This document shows, piece by piece, positions 25,404-37,756 of a stretch of DNA of 64,000 bases. Both the position numbers and the translations under genes were made by a program. Numbering within the stretch: the first letter of the stretch is position 1; the number at the start of each line of letters is the position of its first letter. The notes beneath the pieces are model-generated. The model did no database searches. It was not told where the DNA came from and saw nothing but the letters and a program-made list of their open reading frames with translations. The DNA comes from Alitta virens (Eukaryota > Annelida > Polychaeta > Phyllodocida > Nereididae): contig OW028574.1 of NCBI GenBank assembly GCA_932294295.1, forward strand, positions 55,071,297 to 55,135,296. The letters run 5' to 3'.

Positions 25404-25566
25404 AAATTGGAGGTGCCTTGTACTCAGTGTCTATGCTAAGGCAAGTAAAAGAACTCATCTATGGCATAAACGTGTAACATGGTGTGGACCCCTAGCTTTA
25501 CCATCTCATCATTACGTCTGGGTCTGGCAGCTGATCATATCAGCTGAATAAGCATTGAGCCATAGA
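25404..25566 (+). mobile_element. SINE-B copy lacking the tRNA head
   Basis: This stretch shares with the copy at 39.9 kb the order GGAGGTGCCTTGTACTC, GGCAAGTAAAAGAAC, AACATGGTGTGGACCC, CATCTCATCATTACGTCTG and a final CATATCAGCTGAATAAGC. The tRNA-like head is missing or unrecognisable. Confidence 0.6.
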
Positions 25567-25680
25567 CATAGATTTAAACTCATTTTATTCAATATGCCGC
25601 CTGTCTTATACATAACGTGTTGTAATATTATGGGTTAACATCCACAAATGGTGCATGTTTTTTTGTTTGCACTCTACATT

Positions 25681-25824
25681 TACATGGCCAAATGTGCTAC
25701 GTACGTTATCCATGCATTTGGATAAACGCATGGAAAATGCAAGGTTTTCACCTCATTTTAATTAGGCAAAACCATGCGTTTTCCATGCATTTATCCTTCT
25801 CATGGAAAACGCACGTGCCATGTA
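25681..25824. mobile_element. Palindromic MITE-like hairpin (family H1)
   Basis: TACATGGCCAAATGTGCTAC at the left and CACGTGCCATGTA at the right are complementary ends. GGATAAACGCATGGAAAATG and CATGCATTTATCCTTCTCAT form the inner arms around an AT-rich centre. The sequence is related to the copies at 1.89 and 10.6 kb but with rearranged inner arms. Confidence 0.7.
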
Positions 25825-26499
25825 GGACCCTCATACATTTTGCAATGCCTTTATTGTGTTGTGCAGATCAATAACGTAGTAGTATATTTAGCCACTTTAT
25901 GACGCTATAAAAGTCCACTTTGACATTCAGTCTCTGATGTTGACAGCATGCAACTTCAGTGCACTGGATGGAAAGTAGGGTAAAAAATAACAAAACAATG
26001 AGATTGCGTGTTTCACCAAAGATCATTGTTACTATGTTTGGAAGACCAAACTGTCATCATTGCTGAAACACTCCACATTCATTGATCATTCAAGCCCTCC
26101 TTTCCAAATCCTAACTTTAAATCACTGCAATACTTTGCTGTTGTTAGTGCAGTCATTCCTGCCATGTAGAGGTTGTAAGCCAACAATACTGATGGGATGT
26201 CATGATACAATATGTTATTTCATCATGCAAAACCTATTGACCAAAAGATTGGTAGAAGTTGCTTACTTTTACTAACTAGTTCATCAACCTTAGCCAATGA
26301 GACAAAGTCAAATATTTGCTGGCCATAATAACTAACTTCACAGACAAAAGCATAATTATCTTAGTCCACACTGACTACATGTATAGTCGACTAATTTGCT
26401 AGATAAAAACGGCTATGGAAGGCAGTCATTCTAGTCATTCAAGACTGCGCCAAAATGTCAATCAAAGAGATTTTCAGTACACAGGGAAATAAATACTAC

Positions 26500-26819
26500 C
26501 ACTAGTGTAACAGCAATGCCACCATTTGAAGTCTGAAAATTATGACGTTCAAACTGTTCAAAGGACTACAGGAGCTTAGACGAGCATCTGTTGAGCTGGT
26601 ATTTTGTCTCCCATGTCCTTGAAACTGCATCAACATCTTTAAATAAGACCATTTTGAGAGAGAGGTCTGCATGCATACACCTTTGTCCTTCCTCCGTTGC
26701 TCTGCCTGGCTTCTTATTCCTTCCAACCATGAAATGAGACTCTCTAATGGCTTTTCTGGGGGCAGATTGTGTCTCCAAGCTATCCGATATCCTTGAATAC
26801 ATATTTTCATTACGTGCAT
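26500..26819 (-). other. Open frame with protein-like composition, unrecognised
   Basis: The 105-codon frame contains RHNLPPEKPLESLISWLEGI followed by RSQAEQRRKDKG, which looks more like real protein than the surrounding frames. The second half overlaps a second open frame and loses that look. No splice sites or family match were found. Confidence 0.2.
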
Positions 26820-29800
26820 ACTATGAACATTTTCCTGCCTATATCTGGTGCAAAAAAATATGGAACGTAAAGCCCATCTCTCCCACCCACCATACTTATA
26901 TCACGCAAAGTGAATAAACCAAGCTCTACTTTCCTTTACTTAAGGCGTACACTGGACAGCTAGAATGGTTGTTTTGAATAAATTATGGTCTGCAATTAAC
27001 TTAATTTATAGTGGTTGATAAAACCACAACTTTGGTTGGTCACACATTGAACGCTAAATATTGTCTAAAACGCGTTTTACGTATAAAAAAAAAAGTGCAT
27101 GTATCCATTACATGTAGAGTTACAGGCGTAGGCAGAGATTTTATAGGTAAAATGAAGAGTGAAGAGTAGCCACTATTTTATATTTGTTTGCCAATTTCAA
27201 AACCGTAAATAAGTTCGAAGACTGAAACCCCTGGGGGGTTTTTTGGTCGTAAAAACAGTTACAATAATAGATATTACACAGGCGGATATGCAACACTAAC
27301 AGACTTAACAAACTTCACAATAACATCCATAAGGTTGATAGTACAGAGATATGAAAGTTTTATACATTATATTAACATTGCTTACTATGAAAGTAGCACA
27401 GAGTGGTAGTGAAGATAAAAGCATTCTGTTGTTAACTAAATTATAGAGGATGGCTTCCCTGGACAGTGTCTGGCAGCAACAGCAACTTCCTAAAGCCATG
27501 CATCATCTATCTCTCAGGATTGTTACGTCGCCTCCAAATCTAGTTAGGCCTCCAGGCTCATCACAATTTCAGATGAAGTGCCTCACTCTCTGCCAGCTTC
27601 AAATTGCTCAAGGGTCATCCACTATTCTCTTTGTGCCATAAGTTCTGACAACAACAGTTTTGGTTACAATATACAATGGAATTTTTCCAGTTTCTGATTC
27701 TTTCAATCCTGAGCTCCATGAAACCAAAGAGTCTTAGTCTGAGTACTTGTTGGTAAAATCAGGACCTTACATCATATATGACTATACCTAGTCATGTCAT
27801 TCTGACTACTTTTCTATCAAAGTTTAGCTATCCCCAATAGGATATCAGGCCAACGTAGAACCGACGCTGTTGATGTCGAGTCATTGTCGACTTAACATTT
27901 AGCCGACGCGGCACATTTCATGAGATGCAAATTACTCGGAAGGTACATAAATTAAATGTTATTTCGCAACCCTCCACATCTGCTTCTTATGAAGCTTCAT
28001 AAGCAATTTTAAAGGATATCCTTCTTATTACCCGACCTTCATATTGCGAAAGGATTCAGTTTTGTGGTTCTCTACTGAATGAACCACATCAAAAGAAACC
28101 AAGGGACCAACAAATGACATTTCGAAAGGCTGAAATGTGTTGAAACCAGATATCGACAGACAGCTCTAGTTCCTGTTGTGAAATATATTATCATAAAAGA
28201 GAACTTTATGACTCTGGCTTTATGGATATCTATGGCACAGACAGTCTTTTAAGTAGGGAGAGCGATCACTGAGGCTTCTTCGCAGTCGGTGATACGATTC
28301 TACCATCTTGAAACCTTTAAAAAGACGCCCGGCTTATTCGCTTCACTTCATCCTGATGGTGCTATTATGTGTGAAGTTGGAGAAAAATGAAGAAGAAGAA
28401 GGAGCCAGAATCTGCTGCCCATTTCATTCTGTTTTCATATGCCTCCACTCCTTGTCAGATTTGATTCTCACCGGAGTCCTTTCGCGCAGTCGACAGCCAT
28501 CGAAAACCAATACGAAGTCCGGCTGGCTAGACGAGCAGTTGTTTGAAATCTAGCACACAGGTAATACGATTTCCAGGCATTTGGCTTTTTGTCGCTGTTT
28601 CAACAGAAAGTGCCTGTCTTGAGGGACCACCAACCTGAGTGGAATATTGATGAAAGTTTAATGTAACGGGACAGTGTTTGGCTGCATTTTATTGCAAAAC
28701 AAACGCCCGTGCACTGCTTTTTAATAAGCAACCATTGCAAACCTCATGTTTTGCAGTTTATTTGTTGTGGCCAAGGTGGCTGAGGCAAGGTACTTGTGAA
28801 ACCCAATCTATATTCTGTCTTTTTGTCTCTGAGCTGCTCATGTGGGTACACAACCTTGAACTCTCTTGTCTTACAATAGTTACAACCCCATGGGTTGATC
28901 AACTCCATATTTTACACACTGTTCTCTAATACAAGAAATGTCTGGTCCTTTGTCCTGACTGCAGCAAAGTAGAAGATTTGCAAAGTTTCTCAAATAGTTG
29001 AAAATTAGAATGATCTTCTTTTTGATTAGTGTGTAATGTAAGTCAACAATTAATTCTATTATTACAAATTAGCATTTTGTATTGGTACTGTTTTACATTA
29101 AATATGTTATCGATTTTAATTCATTAATTATTATATTTCTATCTACCATATTTTTTGCACCAATGTCATTTCCTTCAGAATTCTTCAGCATGCAATTGCA
29201 GTATGCCATATGGCTAATGTGAATTCAAAGGCTGAGCACTACAACAGCAAAAGCAGAGCTATAGCATGTATACCCACTACAGTCCAATCACTTCTGAAAA
29301 GCATGCATGGAAATTGTCAGATATTGCTCTGGTAGAAATTGGCAATGAGGATTTTGTAACGCATCAACATGTGAGCAGAAGAGAGAAAATTCCCTTATCA
29401 GGGGAATCAGGCATTTATTTTGTTGAGGAGGCATTAAATAACATTCCTCCCATTCTACTGAAAGGAAATAGAGGCTCTCAAGGAAGTAATATTGATCCTC
29501 CTTGAATCTTTTCACTTCCTGCTTCCCTCGCAAGACCCTGGGGTATGTATGATTTTGCTTGTTTGCAACACTCAATCTGTGCAGAAAGTCGAGAGCTTAT
29601 CCATAGCAACAATTCAGATCACTCACGCAAAAATTAGAGGGCTTGCAGGTGTGTCTGTGAAAATAAACACTTCGAAATCTTTCAGAAAGAGATTTCAGTT
29701 TGAGTCATGTGCTTGAAGTTACATTTGCCGGATAACAGCTACAGAATATAATTTATTCTTGTGATATTGGTTAGTGCCTTTTCTTCCTGGGCCTTATATC

Positions 29801-29842
29801 TATCGTCAAAATGTACAAGTCTAATGTCTCATGTCTCAATGC

Positions 29843-29940
29843 TACTGGGTCCACACCATGTTATACAGTGTACATTTACCCCGTGGGTGGGGTCTTTTAC
29901 TCGCCCCAGCATAGAAACCGAGTTTAAGTAAGCATGTAGA
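29843..29940 (-). mobile_element. SINE-B fragment
   Basis: Reverse-complemented, this reads CTATGCTGGGGCGAGTAAAAG, then a CCCCACCCACGGGG stretch, then AACATGGTGTGGACCC. It matches the middle of the SINE-B body at 25.4 and 39.9 kb; the tail with CATCATTACGTC is missing. Confidence 0.55.
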
Positions 29941-31784
29941 TTTATATCCCGTTTGCTCAGTACTCTAAACTGTTGGATTCATTACACGATAATACAGTTG
30001 ATGTTGTTGCTTCATCCTGAAATCTAGAAGCAGCTTTTGTGTGGGAAATACAAATAATGAACTATCAAACATCCATTGTGCATTGTGTATTGTGTATAAT
30101 TGTGTTCTTTCTCGGGTTACTGCTTTCCCATCTGTGTCCATCAAATTAAAGAGTTATGTGAATATTTATAATAAAATGACAAGATTATCACGAAGTAGTC
30201 TTCCAATACTACGGTAAATACAAAATCTCTTGTTGTGTAAATGATTTATACATCCACACATTACAACTATAAAAGAACTGTATTGTGTTTAATGCATAGT
30301 CGTATATTGCGTGACATAATCACAACATTAACGTAAAAATATTTGCTGATACATGCACACATTTATAAAGAATGGTGTCTCAAAAGGAATAATTTTAATT
30401 GTTTAAATTTTACATGTACCTTCATGCAGTACCTTCATGTAAATTATGTAATTTGGTGGCTGGAACTATCTTATACTACAGTTTTGTCTGTACTTTTCTG
30501 ACTTTTTTTTTGTTTTGTTTTTGTGTGTGTTATTTTTCTATGACATATATGTCTTGTCTGATATCTGAATGTCTATATTATTATATGTAGATATCAAAAT
30601 GCTACCATTCATATGATTTTGCATTACATTGTTATTATGCAACAAAGTATATACATAAACAAACTTACTGAGTATCATTGTTGGGTCAAATATTGAAATT
30701 CTAACCTAACTTTTATTATGCATTTGACTGTAATGCAAGAAGTAAGGTTGTATTATGAACCAAAACGAAGCTACACATGCAGCCTTAATGTTTGAAGTGA
30801 AGGCATGGAGCCAATAATATCACTGGGCAGCAGGGAAGTCAGACTGTCCATTCGATATGACGGTCATCCGGGCCCATCCATCATAATAATACGCCTGTCA
30901 ATCAATAGCCATACATCCTGACCCCCTTAACTTAAGAGGCCAGGGATCATCCTCTGTTTAACACTCAGGATGCACCCTCCTTAAGTCCTTGTCTGGACTC
31001 ATGAGCATTTGGAATTCCCCTCCAGTGCAGGTCATTCGGAAAGGTCACCTTGGCGAGAGGTCTTCACTGCTGCTTGTTAAAAGAACATGGCATAAATGTT
31101 GCCACTCACGAACTGCAAGAATACATTATGGGCATTGGAAAATGACACTTTTTCCAAAAATTCAAGCAGATATGAAGTATTTCATCGCATGGTGCATCTA
31201 AATTCATCGTGATTATTCTTGGTGCAGTCATATCTGTCATACTGCCGGTCAATCTATGAGACACTTTCCATATCAGCAATAAATGTATCGTTATGACAAC
31301 GGTGTCAGCAGCATCATGCTCACTTCCCATATAGTATACTCAATGTTAGTAATATCCAGACGAAGGCCCTTCCAGGTCTTTTTGCTTTTTCAGTCTATAT
31401 TGTACTTAAAAATTTGTTTGTGATTTGTAATTGGCCATTGTAAGGTTATCAGAGTGGCTTTACAATGGACGTGGGAAAAAAATCGAGTGCACCTGAAAAC
31501 GCCTTTCACATCACATGGAATAATAAAAACATAGTGCATCTATCTTCCTACAAAGAATGTAATAAAGGAACAATTTTTCTTTGTACTCAAACAATAGAAA
31601 ACTTGAATATTCTCTCATTTTAAATAAATCGTATACGAGAATTATATTTTTTTTCAAACTAGCATAGAACCTGGATCGTCTGCTTTATGGTTCCAACTTT
31701 ATTATCAACTTTCATTCACCAAGCATAGCCTGATGCAGTTCACTCCAAAAAAAAATATATATCGTCTTTTTTCAGAAAGATGAT

Positions 31785-31935
31785 TGTTTCCCATTTAATT
31801 GTTAAAAATCAATCATTATATTGTTTGTCCTTTGAAAATTAGAGTATAAATCAGACAATTGTGTTGTCTGGCATAGACAATCATCCTCTATGGACAAATG
31901 GACAAACAATATAATGGTTCTAAACCAACTATTGA
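31785..31935. mobile_element. MITE-like hairpin (family H2)
   Basis: ATTATATTGTTTGTCC on the left and GGACAAACAATATAAT on the right are perfect complements separated by about 70 bases. Outer arms (TGATTGTTTCCC side and AACGAAAACCAGG side) are weaker. It carries the same ATATTGTTTGTCC signature as the copy at 14.5 kb. Confidence 0.6.
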
Positions 31936-32426
31936 ACGAAAACCAGGAAAACAGACAATCTTTTTTAGTGTTATAATTTAGGAGGACAATGTGGAATACA
32001 AACAACAACAAAGACATGTAGGCCTGTGATAGAAATGTAATAGCATGCACTAAAGTGTTCACTGAAGCATTTATTCTCCACTTTGACCTAATATGTTTTC
32101 CACACCTGCTGTACATTGAATTTAACCATAAACACATCAGCAACATACACCCAGTGTCAGAAGCCATTGCCTTCAAGCCATAGTCCCCAACAGTCTCATA
32201 TAGCACTGATTGAGCACCTCGTAAATAGAATATGTAGGGGAGACACCAGCCACACTGATTGCCCCAGTCATCCCTACATCCTAGAACCTTATCAAATATT
32301 TATGGACTAGGTATCAAAGACCTCTAGATGGCATCCACTGCCTGCTCATGGCTGTTGTCTGCTACAAAGACAGGTGTATGTACACAACATCTGCACCATC
32401 TAGATGCCACTTGTTACCCTCCATGA

Positions 32427-32651
32427 TCACAGGAGGCGCTGTAGTGACCGGAAGAAGACTATGACGTCACAAGTGGAGGACAAAGACCCCAACATGTTGT
32501 TATAATGCTTTTCTGATAGCACCAGTGATCCAGTCATTTGTCTATGGGCTACTGCCATTCTCAACATCTCAACAGTCTTTTCCTTGAGACTTTCAAAATC
32601 CACTCCTCCTTCAGACTCAAACAGAATTGAAGAGATATGATGCTTTTCCAA
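32427..32651 (-). other. Open frame with protein-like composition, unrecognised
   Basis: The 74-codon frame has an alternating charged/hydrophobic pattern (FESLKEKTVEMLRMAVAHRQ, LVLSEKHYNNMLGSL) like an alpha-helical domain. No acceptor, donor or family match is obvious. It may be a relic exon or chance. Confidence 0.2.
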
Positions 32652-33423
32652 TATTCACCCATGCCATTTAATGCAAAGAATTTTCAAGGCCACAATTTAC
32701 GTCCATCTTTCAAGAACCTGCAAAGTCCAGAATTTCGGCCAAATAATACCGGAGTTTCTTGGTCTTGTCTGAACTGAGCTGCTCAAAGTCATTTAATTAT
32801 ATGACTGCATGTTCATGTATCAGGCATTTCAAGAAAATTGCTTTGTATTCCAAGAACAATCTGTATTATATTCTCCTTTATTTCTAACACAACAATTTGG
32901 TGAAGCCTTAAGTATATGACTTCCATTAGACACAATTAACATAAGCACTGATGCTACTCTCAAAAATCTCTGTCATCTAACTTGTTCATTGTTCATACTA
33001 GGCAGTCTTCAGAATTTTTTTTAAATCAGAATTTTGATAACAGAATCAAATGTTTGCATAGCATTAAGTAATGGCAGTTCTTATCAGCTTTTCCTGTCAT
33101 GAACGATGAGTAGATGACCCATATGTCAAAGCCCTAGACGGAGTGGTGGTGAATCTTTGATGTGCATATTTCGAAGAAAAAGCAGAAAGCCAGAAAAAGG
33201 TCACATTAATATATGGCATCGATCCATTCCACTGCAGGTGTGCACATTTGAGTGACGGAAACACGAGAGGTGTGTTGCAACATCTTGAATTACTTTTGAT
33301 CCAGATGCACCGTTGTTTCTTTTATCTTCAAACCCTTTTATCATTTTTGAGGGAGTTGCCTTTTATGCAACCACGTGTTTCATAGACCGTACATGCATTG
33401 CATGTGGCATGCATTATGCATCA

Positions 33424-33480
33424 TTGCTTGCTGCTGTTGCTACTGCTGGTACTACTGCTGCCGCTGCTGCTGCTGCTGAA
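33424..33480. repeat. Imperfect (CTG)n trinucleotide repeat
   Basis: TTGCTGCTGTTGCTACTGCTG-type units. They create leucine- or alanine-rich open frames that should not be taken as genes. Confidence 0.85.
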
Positions 33481-35141
33481 ACATTCAGGAAGCGCACAGA
33501 TGGAACTACTTTTTCTGGCTGGCACTGGTGTAGGAATACATGAGCCGCACGGCGCCGTGATTGTGTTGTGGAGGCCTTTGCTAGCATTTTCAGCCAAAAG
33601 AAGAAGCAAGCACGCCAACTGTCCCTCATGCCTCGGACGCCATTGTGGCGTTTTAAAAATGATATTCAACTAGCTCTTTCTTAGTTGATTAAAGCAGGAT
33701 GGAACATTGTGCAGACTAAATAGCATGATATATAATAGAGGCTTATGACAAGACCTATAAGGCGTTGCTTCAACTTTGTGTCTGTAGGGAAGAAACGTGA
33801 AAATATTCTCAAGATTGCAGTGTCCTCGACTGGCATGGCACCAGCACTTTGTGAGATCTCATAGGGGTAACCACAACTGCGAGTTCCGTTGTTATTTTTT
33901 CATCATGTAGAAATTTGAATGGTTTGTATGTTGGACCCCACAAAGGCCAACCTCTTTCTTTGGCACTTAAATTGGCAGGTAGATCTGAGATGACTGAATC
34001 CACTCAATACCCCCTTCAAGGTCGCCTACTGCATGAATACCTGTAGACCGTATTCACTTAAAGACTCGTTTGCCACTCAGAATTGACAAAGGTAATTGAG
34101 AAATCTGCCTGATAAACTGCATAATGTAAGAAGAGGCATTTGGAATTGTACATTGAATGCAAAGAAAGCTCAAGAGTGGAAAAACCAAAGAAATGGAGAA
34201 AAACAATTGTCTGTTCTAAAGGAGGTCGTGGGACACTGCCAAGTGTCCTGGTGCTGTATGCGAGACAATGCAGTGTTGAGAAATCGACGTCTATTCTCAG
34301 TGAAACTGCATAGCAGACGAAAGCTGCAGACGAATGGAATCCTTTTGAAAGACACACATAGAGGGCGCAGTTGTTCTGGCGGGATCTATGGGAGATGAGC
34401 GTGCGTCACGAACTCCTCCTATATCAGACTTTTTTTTTTCTGTTTCTCTTATCTAAAACTAATCGCAGTCGACTTTCTTTAAGTTAAGCGTGCATTCAAT
34501 TCATTATAATTCTTACAAAAATAAGAAGAAAGACATTAGGTACAGATTTTTCATGGCGTTTTCTGCGTTTTTTTTTTGGTTGTGTTTTTTTTTTGGTGTC
34601 TTTTAAACAGCATGCAGGAGAGCCCTCTAGCAGCAGATGACTGAGACAGTTAATCTTTGCTGAAACTGAAACTCATTGGAGATAAAACCCAGCAGATCTT
34701 CAGTTGGAACCCCCATAGCATCTATTGGCTGCATGTCAGACACAGCTGATGAATAGCATGCTATTTGAGAATCATCAAATGAAGTTTGAAATAAAGCCTT
34801 GCAGCTCCAGAGATTGCCAAAACGTGAGCTGCATGGGTGATTATGGCCACTATTATCCTGTCCCCTAAAAACTGATTTATTCGAAAAACTGTACCATTTT
34901 ATGTGCATCTAATGACATTTAAAACAAATGCATGCAAAACTCCCATTATCATGGCGCTAGTTTCTGTTTTGCAGACTTAATCAGTTATGCTCAAAGGCTG
35001 GATATGACAAGAAGGAAATGTTATGTTCAACATTTTAATGTACAGTGCATGCTTGACAAAATGTGTTTGGCATTACAATCAACCAGAAATGTTTTAATCT
35101 AGAGAAAATTATGTGACTGACGAGCATAATGATAATAGTAG

Positions 35142-35289
35142 TGGTGGTGGTGGATTAGGGCTTTACGTCCTGTATTTCTGCACCTGATGGGCTAATTAGG
35201 ACAGGTAGGGACCATGGCAATGAGACGAAGGATGAAACAGCCATCCAACATAGGCTCGACCGGGATTTGAACCCGGGACCCAGTGGTTT
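35142..35289 (-). mobile_element. SINE-A, 5'-truncated copy with 14-bp target-site duplication
   Basis: This second copy matches the one at 36,568-36,756 closely across the body and B box (GGGTTCAAATCCCGG on the minus strand) but lacks the A box and start of the head. Perfect copies of AATGATAATAGTAG flank it at 35,128-35,141 and 35,290-35,303. Its 3' tail reads as CCACCACCA repeats. Truncation at the 5' end together with an intact duplication is the hallmark of LINE-type target-primed insertion. Confidence 0.86.
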
Positions 35290-36389
35290 AATGATAATAG
35301 TAGATAACACATGTGCAACGAACACATACAGTACCACTGAAAAACACTATTTTTGAAATTAATTTGTATTTTCTAAATCTAAAAAGCAAACCAGTTTCAT
35401 TAGTCTGGTGTCCTTAAATAATCCCTTTCTAAGTTATCTTTGTCACTCTGATTAATATTAACTATGAGATATTCCCTTATTTTTTTTCCTCTCTTTTTTA
35501 TTTTATTTAATTTTATTTTTTGTTTGGGTTACTTTTGCACGGCCTGTAACAAACCTTAACCTCAGAGAAGTTCTGCAGACTTGGGGCAGCCGTTTTGCAG
35601 ATGCATGGATGCAGCTTTGGATGTGACGGATGCATGTCACCATCAGCATGGCAACAGAAAGCAAGGCAGACAGGCGGGCCCAAGGGAATACCCTCTGCAA
35701 CACATGCAAAACACGTGCCTCTGTAAAGAGCATGCAACTAACACCCGAGAGATCAATCCAAATCAGCCCCTGGTGTGAAAACCCCCTTCAGCAGCACAAG
35801 TGTCTAAGTCTCAAAGAAGATATACAGTTCCATGTTCGCTTCTCGCTGGAGTAACACATACTAAAGAGACTTAAAAACAGGCTGTGCAGCTGTGCGCAGG
35901 ATTTGTCCCTCCAGAAAAACACGCAGCTATCAAGGTGGTCCCTTGAAATATTCATGGTTCAAATATTGCGCCTTAAATTACACCCCAACCGCTTATTGTC
36001 TTTCAAAAGATGCCATATGCAGTACTACTTGCAGGATTTTAAATTTTATTGGCTTCAGATTATCTTCCTATATTGTGCCATCCACGCTTTAAGTTAGAGC
36101 TGATAATATGCGTTTATGTAGTGATCAGCAGGGACAGTAGGATGCAGTTGTGGCGGCAGCAGCAACATCAAGCATCCCATGATCAGTGACACGTAGTAGA
36201 CATGGACCTTCCTTCACATGCAACCACTGGTCCTTGGTCAAATTGGCCTCAGTATTAAGGCTTTCTTTGTGATGGTTATTTATGATGATATAGAAACCAT
36301 CAACAAATATATATAGGATCTATCTTTCTCTGTGTCCCTCGGTGTCTCTGCAATAATTTACATATGGCCAAAACTGAGGTTAATTAATA

Positions 36390-36563
36390 TTACAATGTCT
36401 CTGAGAGTGGTTAGCTCTCATTTCCGCGGCCAGAGTTCTATTCCCCGTCTGGAAACCATTGTTATGTTTTTGATAGGAGAGTTCCCCATCCGGGAATCGA
36501 ACCCTATACTAGGACCTCATGCACGGGAAGCAAGAGCGTTGACAATTACACCAAAGAGTCACT
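36390..36563 (-). mobile_element. SINE-C, older tRNA-headed SINE
   Basis: On the minus strand an A-box-like TTGGTGTAATTG is followed by CTTGCTTCCCGTGC and then the B box GGGTTCGATTCCCGG (complement of 36,492-36,504), the spacing of a tRNA-derived head. The body then runs toward 36,390 and contains a second tRNA-like segment on the + strand (GAGTTCTATTCC near 36,433-36,444). SINE-A inserted just upstream of its head. The far boundary is approximate. Confidence 0.6.
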
Positions 36564-36567
36564 CACT

Positions 36568-36756
36568 GGGTGGGTGGTGGGTGATTAGGGCTTTACGTCC
36601 TGTATTTCTGCACCTGCTGGGCTAATTAGGACAGGCAGAGACTATGGCAATGAGACGAAGGATGAAACAGCCATCCAACTTAGGCTCGACCAGGAATCGA
36701 ACCCGGGACCCAGCGGTTGGAAGCCCAGAGCGCTACCTCTGAGCTAGGCCCCCACC
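36568..36756 (-). mobile_element. SINE-A, full-length tRNA-derived SINE with 14-bp target-site duplication
   Basis: On the minus strand the element begins with a tRNA-like head: GGGGGCCTAGCTCAGAGG includes a good RNA polymerase III A box, and the B box GGTTCGATTCC follows after an anticodon-arm-like stretch containing CTTCCAA. The body holds GGACGTAAAGCCC near the 3' end and stops in a CCCACC-rich simple tail. It is bounded by identical copies of AAGAGTCACTCACT at 36,554-36,567 and 36,757-36,770, a perfect target-site duplication that proves the ends. Such SINEs are transcribed by Pol III and mobilised by a partner LINE. The head suggests a tRNA ancestor, possibly glycine TCC, but that is uncertain. 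It landed beside an older SINE (36,390-36,563). Confidence 0.88.
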
Positions 36757-37582
36757 AAGAGTCACTCACTAGTACGAGGGTAACACTAACACCCCGCTGA
36801 CACCGTTACGTCATGATAATTGCGAGTTGTAAATGAAACCAACCAATTGGTGGTCTTAATCATAGTGTCTGTAATAATAAGTCACAAGCACCATGATACT
36901 CCACTATTGTGAAGATTTTATGTTCACCGGGTGATTGGTAAAGTAAATCACCCATAAACAGAAGCAGCTTTGTCTTGGATTTTCATTCACCAGATCAAAA
37001 CCAAGTTGCCACAGAAAAGGACCTTTGCTTCTTGCCCCTTTATTTCTTCTCCTTGCAGAGGGGAACAGTCCCATTGTGGGTAACATCCGATAATCGATAC
37101 TTGTCGACCTTTTTTTTAACCAAGAGCTTATCTACTGGGACAAATTAAAACTCCTAGACTTACAACATCATCTCCAGTCGAGTGTTTAACGAGCCATTTA
37201 TCAGCGAGCAGTTGTGAACCTCCTCTTTTGGATGATTTCAAAATTATCGATCCAGAGGAAGTGTCATCCACAGCCAAGTGCCAGCTCTGATGACTGGAAA
37301 TATTGGAAGCCCGCGATGTGGCTGCATGGCCATTGATGACACTGGATCAAAGCAAACTATTGCTCAGTTAAAAGTTATGGGTTTTCTGGGTGATTTTGGC
37401 AGTCTGGGTTCTGTGTCATATTGTGTAGTCTTTGTTATACAACAAACATAATTTTTAATTTTTGATACGTTATTATTGGTTGTCGTCTGTACAATTCCTA
37501 ATCACATAAACCATAGAGACATTGAAATGTACACCACTCACAATGTAATATGGTTCGTCAAATGTAAGCTACACCTAGGTGG

Positions 37583-37730
37583 ACCACTACCACAGGCATC
37601 GCAATCGCTCTCTGGTGCCAAGACAACCCCCCAATTCCCCCCTGGACCGCTGATTGTTATATATACTTATACCAGGAAGTATTAACAGTCGTGCCACACC
37701 AGAGGGCGATCGTGATGCCTGTAACCACTA
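37583..37730. mobile_element. Short inverted-repeat element with CTCF-like arms
   Basis: Left arm CAGGCATCGCAATCGCTCTC followed by TGGTG (37,593-37,617) is complementary, with few mismatches, to the right arm CACCAGAGGGCGATCGTGAT plus GCCTG (37,697-37,721). CCACTA also flanks both ends in inverted form. The right arm matches the CTCF consensus core well. No open frame; a small non-autonomous transposon is likely. Confidence 0.55.
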
Positions 37731-37756
37731 CTACTACTATACTCTCTTAGAATAGA

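Larger units (their letters stand above)
25825..31784. other. Non-coding DNA
   Basis: Holds a SINE-B fragment at 29.84 kb, the unrecognised frame at 26.5 kb and CCGACG-type motifs near 27.85 kb. Nothing else supported. Confidence 0.45.
31936..35127. other. Non-coding DNA
   Basis: Contains the unrecognised frame at 32,427-32,651 and the CTG repeat at 33,424. An ACATAGAGGGCGC sequence near 34,357 weakly resembles a CTCF site. Confidence 0.45.

Noticed and set aside
33398..33673. 91-codon frame starting with a leucine-rich, signal-peptide-like stretch
   Set aside because: The leucines come from an imperfect CTG repeat; other frames across the same repeat look equally special and the downstream sequence has no domain.
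36686..36756. Functional tRNA gene on the minus strand
   Set aside because: A and B boxes are present but the 5' GGGGGCC has no matching 3' acceptor strand and the region is the head of a SINE with a target-site duplication.
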